From Chromobacterium vaccinii (GTDB taxonomy: Bacteria; Pseudomonadota; Gammaproteobacteria; Burkholderiales; Chromobacteriaceae), in the NCBI RefSeq assembly GCF_000971335.1, contig NZ_JZJL01000036.1:1-55537 (forward strand): DNA of 55,537 nucleotides, written 5' to 3'. Under the pieces are notes generated by a model. The model was not told the origin of the DNA. It did not search any database and worked only from the letters and a program-made list of their open reading frames with translations. How positions within the stretch are numbered: the first letter of the stretch is position 1; each line of letters starts with the position of its first letter. Positions 43,930 to 53,652 of this stretch are shown here, one piece after another. Made by a program: the position numbers and the translations under genes.

Positions 43930-45276
43930 TCAGGGCAGCGGGGTTGCGTCGCCGCCGGCGCTTTCTCCTGCCAGCACCTCGTCCAGCGCGTCGACGCCGG
44001 CCGCCACCAGCCAGTCCATCTCCTCGGGTTTGAGCGTGTACGGGGGCATGAAGTAGACCGATTTTCCTATCGGCCGCAACAGGCATCCGCGTTTCAGCAT
44101 GGCCGAAAAATAAGCCAATGCAAAGTCCGCGCGCGACGTTTCGACATCGAAGGCCCAGATCATCCCCTGATGGCGGAAGTGGCGGATTTCGGGCCGCTTG
44201 ATCAGCGGGCGCATCCGTTCGGTGAAATCGGCCGCCTTGAGCCGGTTGGCCTCCAGCACGTTTTCGTCTTCGAAGATGTCCAGCACCGCCAGCGCGGCCG
44301 CGCAGGCGAGCGCGTTGCCGGTGTAGCTGTGCGAGTGCAGGAAGCCGCGCGTCACGTCGTCGTGGTAGAAGGCCTGGTAGATTTCGTCCCGGGTCAGCAC
44401 GCAGGACAAGGGGAGGAAGCCGCCAGTGATGCCCTTGGACAGGCACAGGAAGTCCGGCGTGACGCCGGCCTGCTGATAGGCGAAGAAGCTGCCGCTGCGG
44501 CCGAAGCCGACGGCGATTTCATCCGCGATCAGATGCACCTCGTAGCGGTCGCACAGCCGGCGCAGCTCAGTCAGGTAGACGGGATCGTACATCGCCATGC
44601 CTGCCGCTCCCTGGACCAGCGGCTCGACGATCACCGCCGCGATCTCGCCGCCATGCTTGGCCAGCAGGTTTTCCATCGAGCGGACGGCGCGCAGCGCGAC
44701 ATCGGCCGCGCTTTCGCCAGGCCCCGCTTGCCGGGCGTCCGGGCTGGGCGCGCGCAGGCCGGGCTTCAGCAGCTCGGCGTAGGTGGACGAGAACAGCGGC
44801 ACGTCGGTGACCGCCAGCGCGCCGACGGTTTCGCCGTGGTAGCTGTTTTCCAGGCTGACGAAACGGCTCTTCTGAGGCCGGCCGAGATTCTTCCAGTAAT
44901 GAAAGCTCATCTTCAGCGCGATTTCGGTGGCGCTGGCGCCGTCGGAGCCGTAGAAGGCATGGCCGAGGCCGGATAGCTTGGCCAGGCGCTCGGACAGCTC
45001 TACCACCGGGCGGTGGGTGAAGCCGGCCAGCATCACATGTTCCAGCCTGTCCAGCTGCTCGCGCACCGCCTGCTTGATCCGCGGGTGGCCGTGGCCGAAC
45101 AAATTCACCCACCAGGAGCTGACGCCGTCCAGATAGCGCTTGCCGTCGAAATCGGTCAGCCAGACACCGTCCGCGCTGGCGATGGGAACGATGGGCAGCC
45201 GCTCATGGCGCTTCATCTGGGTGCAGGGATGCCATACGGCGGCGAAACTGCGCTCCAGCCAGGCTTGGTTGCTCAT
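43930..45276 (-). CDS. bioA: Adenosylmethionine-8-amino-7-oxononanoate aminotransferase
   Basis: BioA makes 7,8-diaminopelargonate for biotin from KAPA, with S-adenosylmethionine as amino donor and PLP as cofactor. The 448 residues carry VWHPCTQMKRHERLP, DGVSSWWVNLFGHGHP, YGSDGASATEIALKM, LIADEIAVGFGRSGSFFA and the PLP-lysine in LCLSKGITGG, all in the expected order. No other bio gene is in the window. AGGAG lies ahead of the ATG. Confidence 0.96.
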   Translation of the reverse strand: MSNQAWLERSFAAVWHPCTQMKRHERLPIVPIASADGVWLTDFDGKRYLDGVSSWWVNLFGHGHPRIKQAVREQLDRLEHVMLAGFTHRPVVELSERLAKLSGLGHAFYGSDGASATEIALKMSFHYWKNLGRPQKSRFVSLENSYHGETVGALAVTDVPLFSSTYAELLKPGLRAPSPDARQAGPGESAADVALRAVRSMENLLAKHGGEIAAVIVEPLVQGAAGMAMYDPVYLTELRRLCDRYEVHLIADEIAVGFGRSGSFFAYQQAGVTPDFLCLSKGITGGFLPLSCVLTRDEIYQAFYHDDVTRGFLHSHSYTGNALACAAALAVLDIFEDENVLEANRLKAADFTERMRPLIKRPEIRHFRHQGMIWAFDVETSRADFALAYFSAMLKRGCLLRPIGKSVYFMPPYTLKPEEMDWLVAAGVDALDEVLAGESAGGDATPLP

Positions 45277-45419
45277 GGGGCGGCTCCTGTGTATCCGGGT
45301 GGGAAAGCGATGCTAGCACAGTCCGAACGGGCAGTCCGTGTGACGAAAAACGGCAGTTTCTGACCTATGCTGACAAGGCTGTGCCCGGATCGGCGTCGAT
45401 GGCCGGCCTTCCGCGGGGC

Positions 45420-45435
45420 TGGCATGTTTCGTGCT
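45420..45435 (+). promoter_or_regulatory. Candidate sigma-54 promoter of the pilin gene
   Basis: TGGCATG-TTTC-GTGCT keeps the essential GG-N10-GC spacing and most of the sigma-54 consensus, with one change in each half. It lies about 120 bp ahead of the pilin start. Pilin genes in related bacteria are often driven by sigma-54 with PilR. Repeated TGAC motifs at about 45340-45385 could be activator sites. Confidence 0.5.
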
Positions 45436-45489
45436 GGTCGGTTTCGGTACAACATGACGGGGCAAACCCGCGACCTTTGAAGATGGGAA

Positions 45490-45517
45490 GGAGGGATGAG
45501 GCAACGCGTCTCCCTCC
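45490..45517 (+). other. Leader hairpin in pilin 5' untranslated region
   Basis: GGAGGGA and TCCCTCC form a 7-bp stem around 14 bases in the leader of the pilin mRNA, 37 bases before the ATG. No T-run follows. It may stabilise the message. Confidence 0.4.
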
Positions 45518-45553
45518 ACTTTGGCTAAGCTTGGCTCAAACTGGGAGTGCAAC

Positions 45554-46042
45554 ATGAAGAAACAGCATCGGCAGCGGGGCTTTACCCTGATCGAACTGAT
45601 GATCGTGGTGGCCATCGTCGGCATTTTGGCCGCGATCGCGATTCCGGCTTATCAGGATTACACCAAGCGCGCGCGGGTGTCGGAGGGTTTGTCGTTGGCG
45701 GCCGCGGCGCAAACGGCAGTCGCGGAGTACTATGCATCGCAGGGCTCATATGCCAGTGGTACGGCACCTTTTAATACCACTTATGGGCTTGCTGCTCCGA
45801 CTTCGATTGCAGGGCCGTCAGTCAGTCAGGTATCGGTATTGGCGAATGGTGTTATCCAGGTTACATTTACCGCCGCGGTCTCAAATGGCGCTTTGCTTGA
45901 GCTCGTCCCTAGCGCGGGTACCGGCTCGGTGACTTGGACTTGCACTTATACTGGGAGCTCCACAGTCGCTTCGAATGCGATCGCTATTGCAACGGGCAGT
46001 CAGCTTTCGGCTAATTGGGTTCCCTCTAATTGCCGCGTATAA
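45554..46042 (+). CDS. Type IV major pilin (PilA/PilE-type)
   Basis: A 162-residue prepilin. The leader MKKQHRQRG is cut before Phe10 by prepilin peptidase, and the mature N-terminal helix [20 protein letters not shown] has the conserved Glu5. The C-terminal half (about 55-162) is Ser/Thr/Ala-rich with a disulfide-loop pair (TWTCTYTG and SNCRV). That Ser/Thr richness suits O-glycosylation by one of the two oligosaccharyltransferases encoded next. The base composition drops from about 45730 on, so the variable half and the next gene may have been exchanged together. GGGAG precedes the ATG. Confidence 0.93.
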   Translation: MKKQHRQRGFTLIELMIVVAIVGILAAIAIPAYQDYTKRARVSEGLSLAAAAQTAVAEYYASQGSYASGTAPFNTTYGLAAPTSIAGPSVSQVSVLANGVIQVTFTAAVSNGALLELVPSAGTGSVTWTCTYTGSSTVASNAIAIATGSQLSANWVPSNCRV

Positions 46043-46063
46043 TCGCGATTGCATTGTCATGAC

Positions 46064-46088
46064 AAGAGGCGCATAGGCGCCTCTTTTT
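46064..46088 (+). terminator. Rho-independent terminator after pilin gene
   Basis: A 9-bp stem AAGAGGCGC / GCGCCTCTT around ATAG runs into TTT. It ends 6 bp before the next gene, so some read-through or an internal promoter must feed the transferase. Confidence 0.85.
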
Positions 46089-46094
46089 GATTCT

Positions 46095-47921
46095 ATGCCA
46101 ATAATGAAAAAACTGCCGATCTCCTTGTTTTGGATCTTGCTGTTTGTCGCTCCCTTTCTTAATTATGCCCGTTATAGCCCATTGCAGGATTGGTGGACCC
46201 ATGCGCTGGTGGTATTCGGCATTGGCATGGCGGCGTGTTGGTTTTTCCGCCTGCGTATGGAGAGGCTGGCGATTCCCCGCTCAAGCATTTTTCTGCTGGT
46301 TTTCCTGTTATGGGTTGTCATCTCTGGCGCGTGGAGGGGAAATTACACCGCGGTGATCCAATGGGGGAGTGTATTGGCGATGATGTTTCTTCTCAGCTTG
46401 TGTGTAGGGCACTGGCTTAGAAAAGATTCGGCATTGAGCGCGCTTGCCTGGGCATTGTTAGGCGGTGGCCTATTGCAGTGTGTAATTGGTTTGATACAGC
46501 TTGGGGGAGGGGCGCCTTATCTGCATGGTTTCATCATTTATGATCCACTCAATCCATCAGTCCCTATCGGTAATTTAGCGCAGCGCAATCATTACGGGGA
46601 ATATTTGGGTTGGAGCATCATGGCTTGTTGCTATCTGTATGGTATGGGGCGCCTGCCCAGAGTACTTAGTGCCGTAAGCATGCTGCTGTTGACCATGTTG
46701 ATGACCTGGTCCGGCTCCCGGCTGGTTTTGGCTTATGGATTGGTCATGGCTGTACTTGGTTGGTTTTGGTACCGGCGGGCTCGTTCGGATGAGCGGGTGG
46801 CGAAGATGGTGGCGATGTTGGCATTCGCCTTGCTGGCAGTGGCTATGTGGCAGCTGTTCAATGGGCTGCTGGTCAGGGAGATACATGCATTGGGCTGGTA
46901 TTTCGGCACGTCAAGCGGTGCGGAAAGGATGCTGGGCGATGGTTTCGGCTTGCGGCGGCGAATCGAGTGGAGCAAGGCTTGGAGCATGTTCCAGGATCAT
47001 CCTTGGACGGGTTATGGTGTTGGCGGATATGCTTATCAAGCGCAATGGTTGGAGTTGACAGGCGGCTTGCCTAAGGCGCCGGAAAATTGGTTGTTCACTC
47101 ACTGTCACAACTTAATATTCCAATTGCTGGCGGAGACCGGGCTGATAGGCACGCTCATCGTGATGGTAGGTTTGTTTTTTTGCTTATTGCCTTACTTTTT
47201 TAAAGAGCAGCAAGCGCCAGAGCATTTGTTTTTAATTGCTATTGCGTTCATGATATTGGGGCACAGCTTATTTGAATTCCCTTTGTGGTATCTGCCATTT
47301 TTGGCGATGTTGGTCATTGTTTGCGCTAGGGCGCCTTGCTCTTTTATTCATGCGCGATTGGAAACAAGTCTGTTGAGATGGGTTGGGGTGGCTGCCGGGA
47401 GCTTGATGCTGATTTATATGGTTTCCGGGGTTTGGATTTTTCAGAATCTGGTGCGTTATAACCATCCTGATATTAGTTTGGAAGAAAATCAGCGCAGAGT
47501 CGCATATCTACAAAAAGTGATGCTCATTCCTTGGTGGAGCGACAGCGCGAAATTTATTCTGTCGAATTATATTGATGCTTCACACGATATGGCAGAAGCT
47601 CGTATCAGTTTTCTGGACGAGTTGGCCAGGAGCCAGCCTTTCCCCGAGGTGCTGCTTAAGCTTGCGATGCAAAGGCTGATCATGGGCAAGGATCAAGAGG
47701 CGAAGCAGGCAATGGCTTTGCTGATCGCCAACTTTCCTGACGAAACGCCGAAGGTCGCTCTTTTTTTGCGGGGAAGAGAGGATCCGGCATTGCAACCTTT
47801 GACTCACATGGCCCAAAAAGCGGCAATGGAATATGACCGCCATGGCTCAGGTACGGAGGCCGGCCGCGTAGCCGCGGTGATGACCGTCGCGTCGCCGGTC
47901 ACGCGCAAGACGCTGTTCTGA
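46095..47921 (+). CDS. Pilin-type O-oligosaccharyltransferase / O-antigen ligase-like protein 1
   Basis: A 608-residue polytopic inner-membrane protein with about 11-13 helices. The Wzy_C/PglL signatures are GNLAQRNHYGEYLGW in the early periplasmic loop and HPWTGYGVGGYAY ... HCHNLIFQLLAETGLIG in the large loop; a C-terminal soluble helical domain follows. PglL/PilO-type enzymes move lipid-linked glycans to Ser or Thr of pilin. It is directly downstream of the pilin gene. GC content is visibly lower than that of its neighbours, which hints at horizontal transfer. No ribosome site is clear; the start could be ATG 46095 or 46104. Confidence 0.85.
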   Translation: MPIMKKLPISLFWILLFVAPFLNYARYSPLQDWWTHALVVFGIGMAACWFFRLRMERLAIPRSSIFLLVFLLWVVISGAWRGNYTAVIQWGSVLAMMFLLSLCVGHWLRKDSALSALAWALLGGGLLQCVIGLIQLGGGAPYLHGFIIYDPLNPSVPIGNLAQRNHYGEYLGWSIMACCYLYGMGRLPRVLSAVSMLLLTMLMTWSGSRLVLAYGLVMAVLGWFWYRRARSDERVAKMVAMLAFALLAVAMWQLFNGLLVREIHALGWYFGTSSGAERMLGDGFGLRRRIEWSKAWSMFQDHPWTGYGVGGYAYQAQWLELTGGLPKAPENWLFTHCHNLIFQLLAETGLIGTLIVMVGLFFCLLPYFFKEQQAPEHLFLIAIAFMILGHSLFEFPLWYLPFLAMLVIVCARAPCSFIHARLETSLLRWVGVAAGSLMLIYMVSGVWIFQNLVRYNHPDISLEENQRRVAYLQKVMLIPWWSDSAKFILSNYIDASHDMAEARISFLDELARSQPFPEVLLKLAMQRLIMGKDQEAKQAMALLIANFPDETPKVALFLRGREDPALQPLTHMAQKAAMEYDRHGSGTEAGRVAAVMTVASPVTRKTLF

Positions 47922-48013
47922 GCTTTGTAACGCGCGGACACACTTGATGGGTTTTGCCGGGGCGGCGCATGCGGTATGCTGCCCGCTTCCTGCTTCTCGA
48001 CATCTGATCTGCC

Positions 48014-49798
48014 ATGACTTTTCAGAAGATTTCCGAGCGCCTGGCGTTGCTGTCCTTGTGCCTGATCGCCATCGTGCCCTTCGCTTCCCGCGTCCACTTC
48101 GTGCCGCTGCCGCAGTGGTTCGGCGAGATCAACGTGATCTGGCTGCTGCTGGCCGCCGGCGTGTTTTTGCTGCCCGGCGGGCGCCTATTCGATTCGATGC
48201 CGCGCGCCGGCTGGCTGTGCCTGGCCTTGGCCGGCGCCTGGGCGCTGCAGCCGCAGTTCGTCCACCTGCTGTTCCCCGGCATGAGCTACGTCACCGCGCT
48301 GGCCTGGCTGGCGACGGCGTTGCTGGCCTCGGTCACCGCGTCGTTGCGCGGCGCCCTGGGCGACCGGGAGTTCGCGGTGTGGCTGGCGCGGGCAGTCATC
48401 GTCGGCGGCTTGGTGCAGTCGCTGATCGGCACTGCCCAGCTGACCGGCCTGGCGCCGGCTCTGGGACTGTTCTATGACGGCTCCCACCCCACCAGCAATA
48501 TCTTCGGCCATATCGGCCAGCGCAACCAGTATGCCCATTACCTGATGTGGTCGGTGGTGTCCGGCGTCTACCTGTTCGCCGTCGGCCGCCTGGGGCGCGG
48601 CTGGCTGATCGCGCTGGTGTTGTGGATGGCGCTGATGCTGGGTTGGGCCGGCTCGCGCACCATCCTGCTCTATCTGGTGGCGCTGTCGGCGCTGGCCGGC
48701 TTGTGGCACTGGCGCAGCCGCGACGAGGCGTCGCGCCGGATGATGCTGGCGATGTGGGCCGCTTCCGGCACGATTCTGGCCGCCCAGTTCGCGCTGCCGC
48801 TGTTCAACCACCTGATCTCGCTGTTGACCCACTCCGATGTCGAGAACGCGTCCGGCATCGCGCGGCTGGCGGCCAACGGCGACGACATGGGAGCGCGCCG
48901 TTTCGCCGAGATGCACAAGGCCTGGATGACCTTCCTGGCGCACCCTTTGTGGGGCGCGGGCTGGTCGCAGTACGCGGCGGAAAGCGTGCGTCTGCAGCAG
49001 CTGCCCCAGTTCGCCGCGGCCGGCTACAACAGCGGGCTGTTCACCAATGCCCACAATCTGCTGATGCAGCTGTTGGCGGAGATGGGCGGCGTGGTGACAG
49101 CGCTGGTGGTGGCCGGCTTCGTCTGGACGGTGCTGCCCTTCTTCCGCCGCAAGGCCGAGCCGGAAGGCGTGCTGGCGCTGGGTTGCATTGCGGTGACGCT
49201 GACCCACAGCATGCTGGAGTATCCGCTGTGGTACTACTATTTCCTGGCGATGCTGGTGATGTTCATGGCGATGGCGCCGCGCGGCGAGCGTCCGTTGGCC
49301 TGGCCGCTGCGTTTGCCCCTGCTGGCGGCGCTGGTGTGGGTGGGCTGGCTGTCGATCAGCACCTCCTCCATGTTCTGGGAGCTGGTGAACCTGTACGTGC
49401 CGACCGGCAACGCGGCCAAGGACAAGGTCCGCACCGAGCGCCTGGTAGAAATCGTCGAAACCAAGCCCTTGTTCGCCTACCACGCGCTGTACACGCTGGA
49501 TGATTATCTGCCGGTGAACCGGGACAATCTAAAGCAAAAGCTGGCGTTGGAAGACAGGCTGACCGAATTCCGTCCTTATCCCGATGTGATGCTGAAGCGC
49601 GCCCAACTGGAGATCCTGGCCGGCGAGCGGGCCAAGGCGGAGCAGACGCTGCGCACCACGCTGGCCTCGTTCCCGACCTATGCCGGCCAGTTCCTGGAGA
49701 CGCTGGGCGATCAGAACCAGGAATGGGAACCGCTGCGCCGGATCAGCCGCGAGGCTTACGACAAGCTGCCGGCGAAGTTCCGCACGCTGCAGGAGTGA
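48014..49798 (+). CDS. Pilin-type O-oligosaccharyltransferase / O-antigen ligase-like protein 2
   Basis: A 594-residue polytopic protein of the same family and layout: GHIGQRNQYAHYLMWS early, and HPLWGAGWSQYAAES ... NAHNLLMQLLAEMGGVV in the large loop, then EYPLWYYYFLAM near the last helices and a soluble C-terminal domain. Its GC-rich codon use matches the rest of the window, unlike copy 1. It may be the general protein O-glycosylation enzyme, with copy 1 dedicated to the variable pilin (inference). It follows copy 1 after 92 bp and has its own terminator. Confidence 0.87.
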   Translation: MTFQKISERLALLSLCLIAIVPFASRVHFVPLPQWFGEINVIWLLLAAGVFLLPGGRLFDSMPRAGWLCLALAGAWALQPQFVHLLFPGMSYVTALAWLATALLASVTASLRGALGDREFAVWLARAVIVGGLVQSLIGTAQLTGLAPALGLFYDGSHPTSNIFGHIGQRNQYAHYLMWSVVSGVYLFAVGRLGRGWLIALVLWMALMLGWAGSRTILLYLVALSALAGLWHWRSRDEASRRMMLAMWAASGTILAAQFALPLFNHLISLLTHSDVENASGIARLAANGDDMGARRFAEMHKAWMTFLAHPLWGAGWSQYAAESVRLQQLPQFAAAGYNSGLFTNAHNLLMQLLAEMGGVVTALVVAGFVWTVLPFFRRKAEPEGVLALGCIAVTLTHSMLEYPLWYYYFLAMLVMFMAMAPRGERPLAWPLRLPLLAALVWVGWLSISTSSMFWELVNLYVPTGNAAKDKVRTERLVEIVETKPLFAYHALYTLDDYLPVNRDNLKQKLALEDRLTEFRPYPDVMLKRAQLEILAGERAKAEQTLRTTLASFPTYAGQFLETLGDQNQEWEPLRRISREAYDKLPAKFRTLQE

Positions 49799-49828
49799 AT
49801 TGTCCCGCCGCCGGATGGCGGCGGACAA

Positions 49829-49865
49829 TAAAAAAAGCCGCTTGAATCATCGAGCGGCTTTTTCG
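49829..49865. terminator. Bidirectional terminator between oligosaccharyltransferase 2 and rpoH
   Basis: A 10-bp stem AAAAGCCGCT / AGCGGCTTTT with a 10-base loop, A-run on the left and T-run on the right. It serves the plus-strand transferase gene and the minus-strand rpoH. Confidence 0.88.
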
Positions 49866-49880
49866 CGTCCGGCGGCGGGA

Positions 49881-50744
<864 letters not shown>

Positions 50745-50775
50745 TGCGATGGCTACCTCCTTGGGTAGTGCTATG

Positions 50776-50802
50776 TTAGCACTCGAGTATTGAGAGTGCT
50801 AG
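50776..50802. promoter_or_regulatory. CIRCE element upstream of rpoH
   Basis: TTAGCACTC (50776-50784), 9-bp spacer, GAGTGCTAG (50794-50802). It matches the HrcA-binding CIRCE consensus (TTAGCACTC-N9-GAGTGCTAA) at 17 of 18 positions. It lies in the rpoH leader or promoter; TTGACT (minus strand, just upstream) could be the -35 box so that CIRCE covers the -10 region. Confidence 0.92.
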
Positions 50803-50804
50803 CA

Positions 50805-50863
50805 GCGAAAGGTTCCCGAGTCAATGATATTTAACAATCGGCCCGATAGCTGAAACCTTTCGC
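50805..50863. repeat. 10-bp inverted repeat between rpoH and ftsX
   Basis: GCGAAAGGTT (50805-50814) and AACCTTTCGC (50854-50863) are perfect reverse complements 39 bp apart, flanking the likely rpoH promoter. The function is unknown; it could be an operator pair or form a long hairpin at the end of the ftsX message. Confidence 0.5.
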
Positions 50864-50872
50864 TTGTCATTT

Positions 50873-51781
50873 TTACTTCGGCTCCACCTTGCGCAGGTGG
50901 TGGTCGGCCGCCAGCCGCGCGCCCAGCATCGCCAGCGCGGCGGAGATGCCGATCAGCGCCGCCAGCTCCGGCAGGTTCAGCGCGCGCAGCTCCACCCGTT
51001 CGCCGTACAGCATCGCGAACTCGCTGATGGCCGGATTCGCCATCGCGGCCAGCCAGCAGGACAGGCCCCAGGCCAGCAGCGCCGCCAGCACGCCCTGCCA
51101 CAGCGCGTGATACAGGAAGGGGCGGCGGATGAAGCTGTCGGTGGCGCCGATCAGCTTGGACACCGCGATTTCGTCCTGGCGGGCCAGGATCTGCATCCGG
51201 ATCGCGTTGTGGGTGACCAGCACCAGCGCCAGGCCCAGCGCGGCGGCCAGGAACCAGGTCAGCTTCTTGCCCATCTCCACCATGCCGTACAGGCGCTTGG
51301 CCCAGCTGGCGTCGAATTGCGCCAGTTCCACCATCGGCAGGCCGGACAGCTCTTTCTGCAGCATGTCCAGCTCGCGCGGCTCGAGAGACTTCGGCGTCAC
51401 CACGAAGGCGTCGGGCAGCGGGTTGCCTTCCAGGCCGTCGGACAGGCCGGACAGGCCGTTGCGCTTTTCAAGATCCTGCAAGGCCTGGCCTTTGCTGACG
51501 AAGGAAAAGCTCTTCACCTTGGGGTGGTGCGACAGCGTGCTGTTGACGGCGGCGATGTCGGCCTGCTCGGCCGTCTGCTCCATGAACAGCGTGATCTGCG
51601 GCGTGGCGGTCAGGCGGCCCACCCATTCCTGCACGCTGTTGACCGCGAGGTACAGTGACAGCGGCAGGGCCAGGGCCAGGGCCAGCATCAACAAAGTCAG
51701 CAGGCTGCCGAAGGGTTGGCGGACGATCTTGGCCAGCGCCTGCTTGGCGCTCTGCCAGTTCAGATAGAGAAAGTGTTTCAT
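50873..51781 (-). CDS. ftsX: Cell division ABC-transporter-like protein FtsX
   Basis: A 302-residue four-helix membrane protein. A first helix (SLLTLLMLALALALPLSLYLA) leads to the periplasmic loop, with three more helices in the C-terminal half and the signature QILARQDEIAVSKLIGATDSFIRRPFLY. With FtsE it controls peptidoglycan hydrolases at the septum via EnvC-type activators. The ATG overlaps the ftsE stop by 4 bp. Confidence 0.95.
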   Translation of the reverse strand: MKHFLYLNWQSAKQALAKIVRQPFGSLLTLLMLALALALPLSLYLAVNSVQEWVGRLTATPQITLFMEQTAEQADIAAVNSTLSHHPKVKSFSFVSKGQALQDLEKRNGLSGLSDGLEGNPLPDAFVVTPKSLEPRELDMLQKELSGLPMVELAQFDASWAKRLYGMVEMGKKLTWFLAAALGLALVLVTHNAIRMQILARQDEIAVSKLIGATDSFIRRPFLYHALWQGVLAALLAWGLSCWLAAMANPAISEFAMLYGERVELRALNLPELAALIGISAALAMLGARLAADHHLRKVEPK

Positions 51782-52431
51782 GCGGCGAACTGTCCTTCCC
51801 TCAGGCGAATGATGCGGCGGCCGTAATCTTCCATCAGCGTTTCGTCGTGGGCGGAGATCAGCACGGTGACGCCCACCTGGTGGAAGGACTTGAACAGCTC
51901 CATGATGTCCAGCGCGTAGGCGCGGTCCAGGTTGGCCGACGGCTCGTCGGCCAGCAGGATGCTGGGGCGGTGGACCACGGCGCGGGCGATGCACAGCCGC
52001 TGCTGCTCGCCGCCTGACAGCCGGATCGGCATCATTTTTTCCTTGGGCAGCAGGCCCACCTTGTCCAGTGCCGCGCGCACGCGCTTGGCGGCGTCGCGGC
52101 GGTCGAAGCCGATGATGTCCAGCGGCAGCATCACGTTGTCGAACACGCTGCGGTCGAACAGGATCTTGTGGTCCTGGAACACCATGCCCAGGTGCTGGCG
52201 CACGTAGGGCACCTGGCTGGCGCGCAGCTTGGACAGGTTCTGGCCATTGACGATGACGCCGCCGCTGGTGGCGCGCTCGATGCCGGCGATCAGCTTGAGC
52301 AAGGTGGACTTGCCGGCGCCGGAGTGGCCGGCGAGGAACACCATTTCGCCGGTTTCTATGGTGAACGACAGGTTCTTCAGGGCTTCGTTGCCGCCTGGAT
52401 AGCGCTTGGTGACCTGGTCGAACTGTATCAT
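51778..52431 (-). CDS. ftsE: Cell division ATP-binding protein FtsE
   Basis: A 217-residue ABC ATPase: Walker A GHSGAGKST (36-44), signature LSGGEQQRLCIARA and Walker B ILLADEPSANLD, with the family start MIQFDQVTKRYPGGNEAL. It partners with FtsX at the division site. ftsY lies 63 bp upstream on the same strand, so ftsY-ftsE-ftsX is kept in the classical order. Confidence 0.96.
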   Translation of the reverse strand: MIQFDQVTKRYPGGNEALKNLSFTIETGEMVFLAGHSGAGKSTLLKLIAGIERATSGGVIVNGQNLSKLRASQVPYVRQHLGMVFQDHKILFDRSVFDNVMLPLDIIGFDRRDAAKRVRAALDKVGLLPKEKMMPIRLSGGEQQRLCIARAVVHRPSILLADEPSANLDRAYALDIMELFKSFHQVGVTVLISAHDETLMEDYGRRIIRLREGQFAA

Positions 52432-52494
52432 TGAAAGGTTTCCCGCTTGTTGGCTGAGAAAAGGCGGCCGCGCCTGCGGCCGCGAATCATGGTC

Positions 52495-53652
52495 TTATTC
52501 GAACAGCGCGTCGATGTAGTCGCGGCTGTCGAACGGCCGCAGATCGTCGATGCTCTCGCCGACGCCGACGAAGCGCAGCGGAATCGGCCGCTGTTTGGCG
52601 ATGGCGGCGATCACGCCGCCCTTGGCGGTGCCGTCCAGCTTGGTCAGGATCAGGCCGGTCAGGCCCAGTGCGTCGTCGAAGGCCTTCACTTGGCTGACGG
52701 TGTTCTGGCCGATATTGGCGTCCAGCACCAGCACCACTTCGTGCGGGGCGTCCGGCAGCGCCTTCTGGATCACGCGCTTCACCTTCTTGATCTCTTCCAT
52801 CAGGTGCAGCTGCGTCGGCAGGCGGCCGGCGGTGTCGGCCAGCACGATGTCGATGCCGCGGGCGACGGCGGCCTGGATCGCGTCATAGCAGACGGCGGCG
52901 GAGTCGCCGCCCTGCTGCGCGATCACGGTGACGTTGTTGCGCTCGCCCCAGGCGATCAGCTGCTCGCGCGCGGCGGCGCGGAAGGTGTCGCCGGCGGCCA
53001 GAAGCACGCTCTTGCCCTGGCTCTGGTAGTACTTGGCCAGCTTGCCGATGGAGGTGGTCTTGCCGGCGCCGTTGACGCCGGTCATCATGATCACGAACGG
53101 CTTCTTGCCTTCCACGTTCAGCGGCACTTCCAGCGGGCCGATCAGATCCTGCAGCGAATCCTTCAGCGCGCCCTTCAATTCGGACGAATCCTTCAGACCC
53201 TTCAGCGATACGCGTTCGCGCACATCCTGCAGCAGATGGACGGTGGCGTCCATGCCCATGTCGGCGGTCAGCAGCACCGTTTCCAGCTCTTCGTACAGGT
53301 CTTCGTCGATCTTGCCGCCGCCGAACAAGCCGGCCAACTGCTTGCCCAGCCGGTCGCGGGTCTTGGCCAGGCCGGCTTTCAGCCGCTCGGTCCAGCTCAT
53401 TTTCTTCAGCGGCGCCGGCGCTTCTTCGACCGGCGCGGCGGGCGCGGCCGCAATCGGCGCTGCCGGGGCCGCTTCGGGGGCGGCCGGCGTGTCTATCGCC
53501 ATCGCCGGGATCGCGTCGAGCTGAGGCTCCGCGGCCGGGGCGGGGGCATGGGTCTCGGGCGAGGCGGGCGCTTGTTCCGGCGCGGCCTGCGCCGGGGTTT
53601 CGATTTGCGGCGTTTCCGCCGGCTTGGTCTTTTTCTTGAAGAAGCTAAACAT
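52495..53652 (-). CDS. ftsY: Signal recognition particle receptor FtsY
   Basis: A 385-residue SRP GTPase. The N-terminal A domain (about 1-90) is Pro/Ala-rich with a basic start (MFSFFKKKTK), followed by an N domain and a G domain with GVNGAGKTTSIGKLA (about 193-207), DTAGRLPTQ and TKLDGTAKGG. It docks ribosome-SRP complexes at the membrane for co-translational insertion. It diverges from rsmD. Confidence 0.97.
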   Translation of the reverse strand: MFSFFKKKTKPAETPQIETPAQAAPEQAPASPETHAPAPAAEPQLDAIPAMAIDTPAAPEAAPAAPIAAAPAAPVEEAPAPLKKMSWTERLKAGLAKTRDRLGKQLAGLFGGGKIDEDLYEELETVLLTADMGMDATVHLLQDVRERVSLKGLKDSSELKGALKDSLQDLIGPLEVPLNVEGKKPFVIMMTGVNGAGKTTSIGKLAKYYQSQGKSVLLAAGDTFRAAAREQLIAWGERNNVTVIAQQGGDSAAVCYDAIQAAVARGIDIVLADTAGRLPTQLHLMEEIKKVKRVIQKALPDAPHEVVLVLDANIGQNTVSQVKAFDDALGLTGLILTKLDGTAKGGVIAAIAKQRPIPLRFVGVGESIDDLRPFDSRDYIDALFE

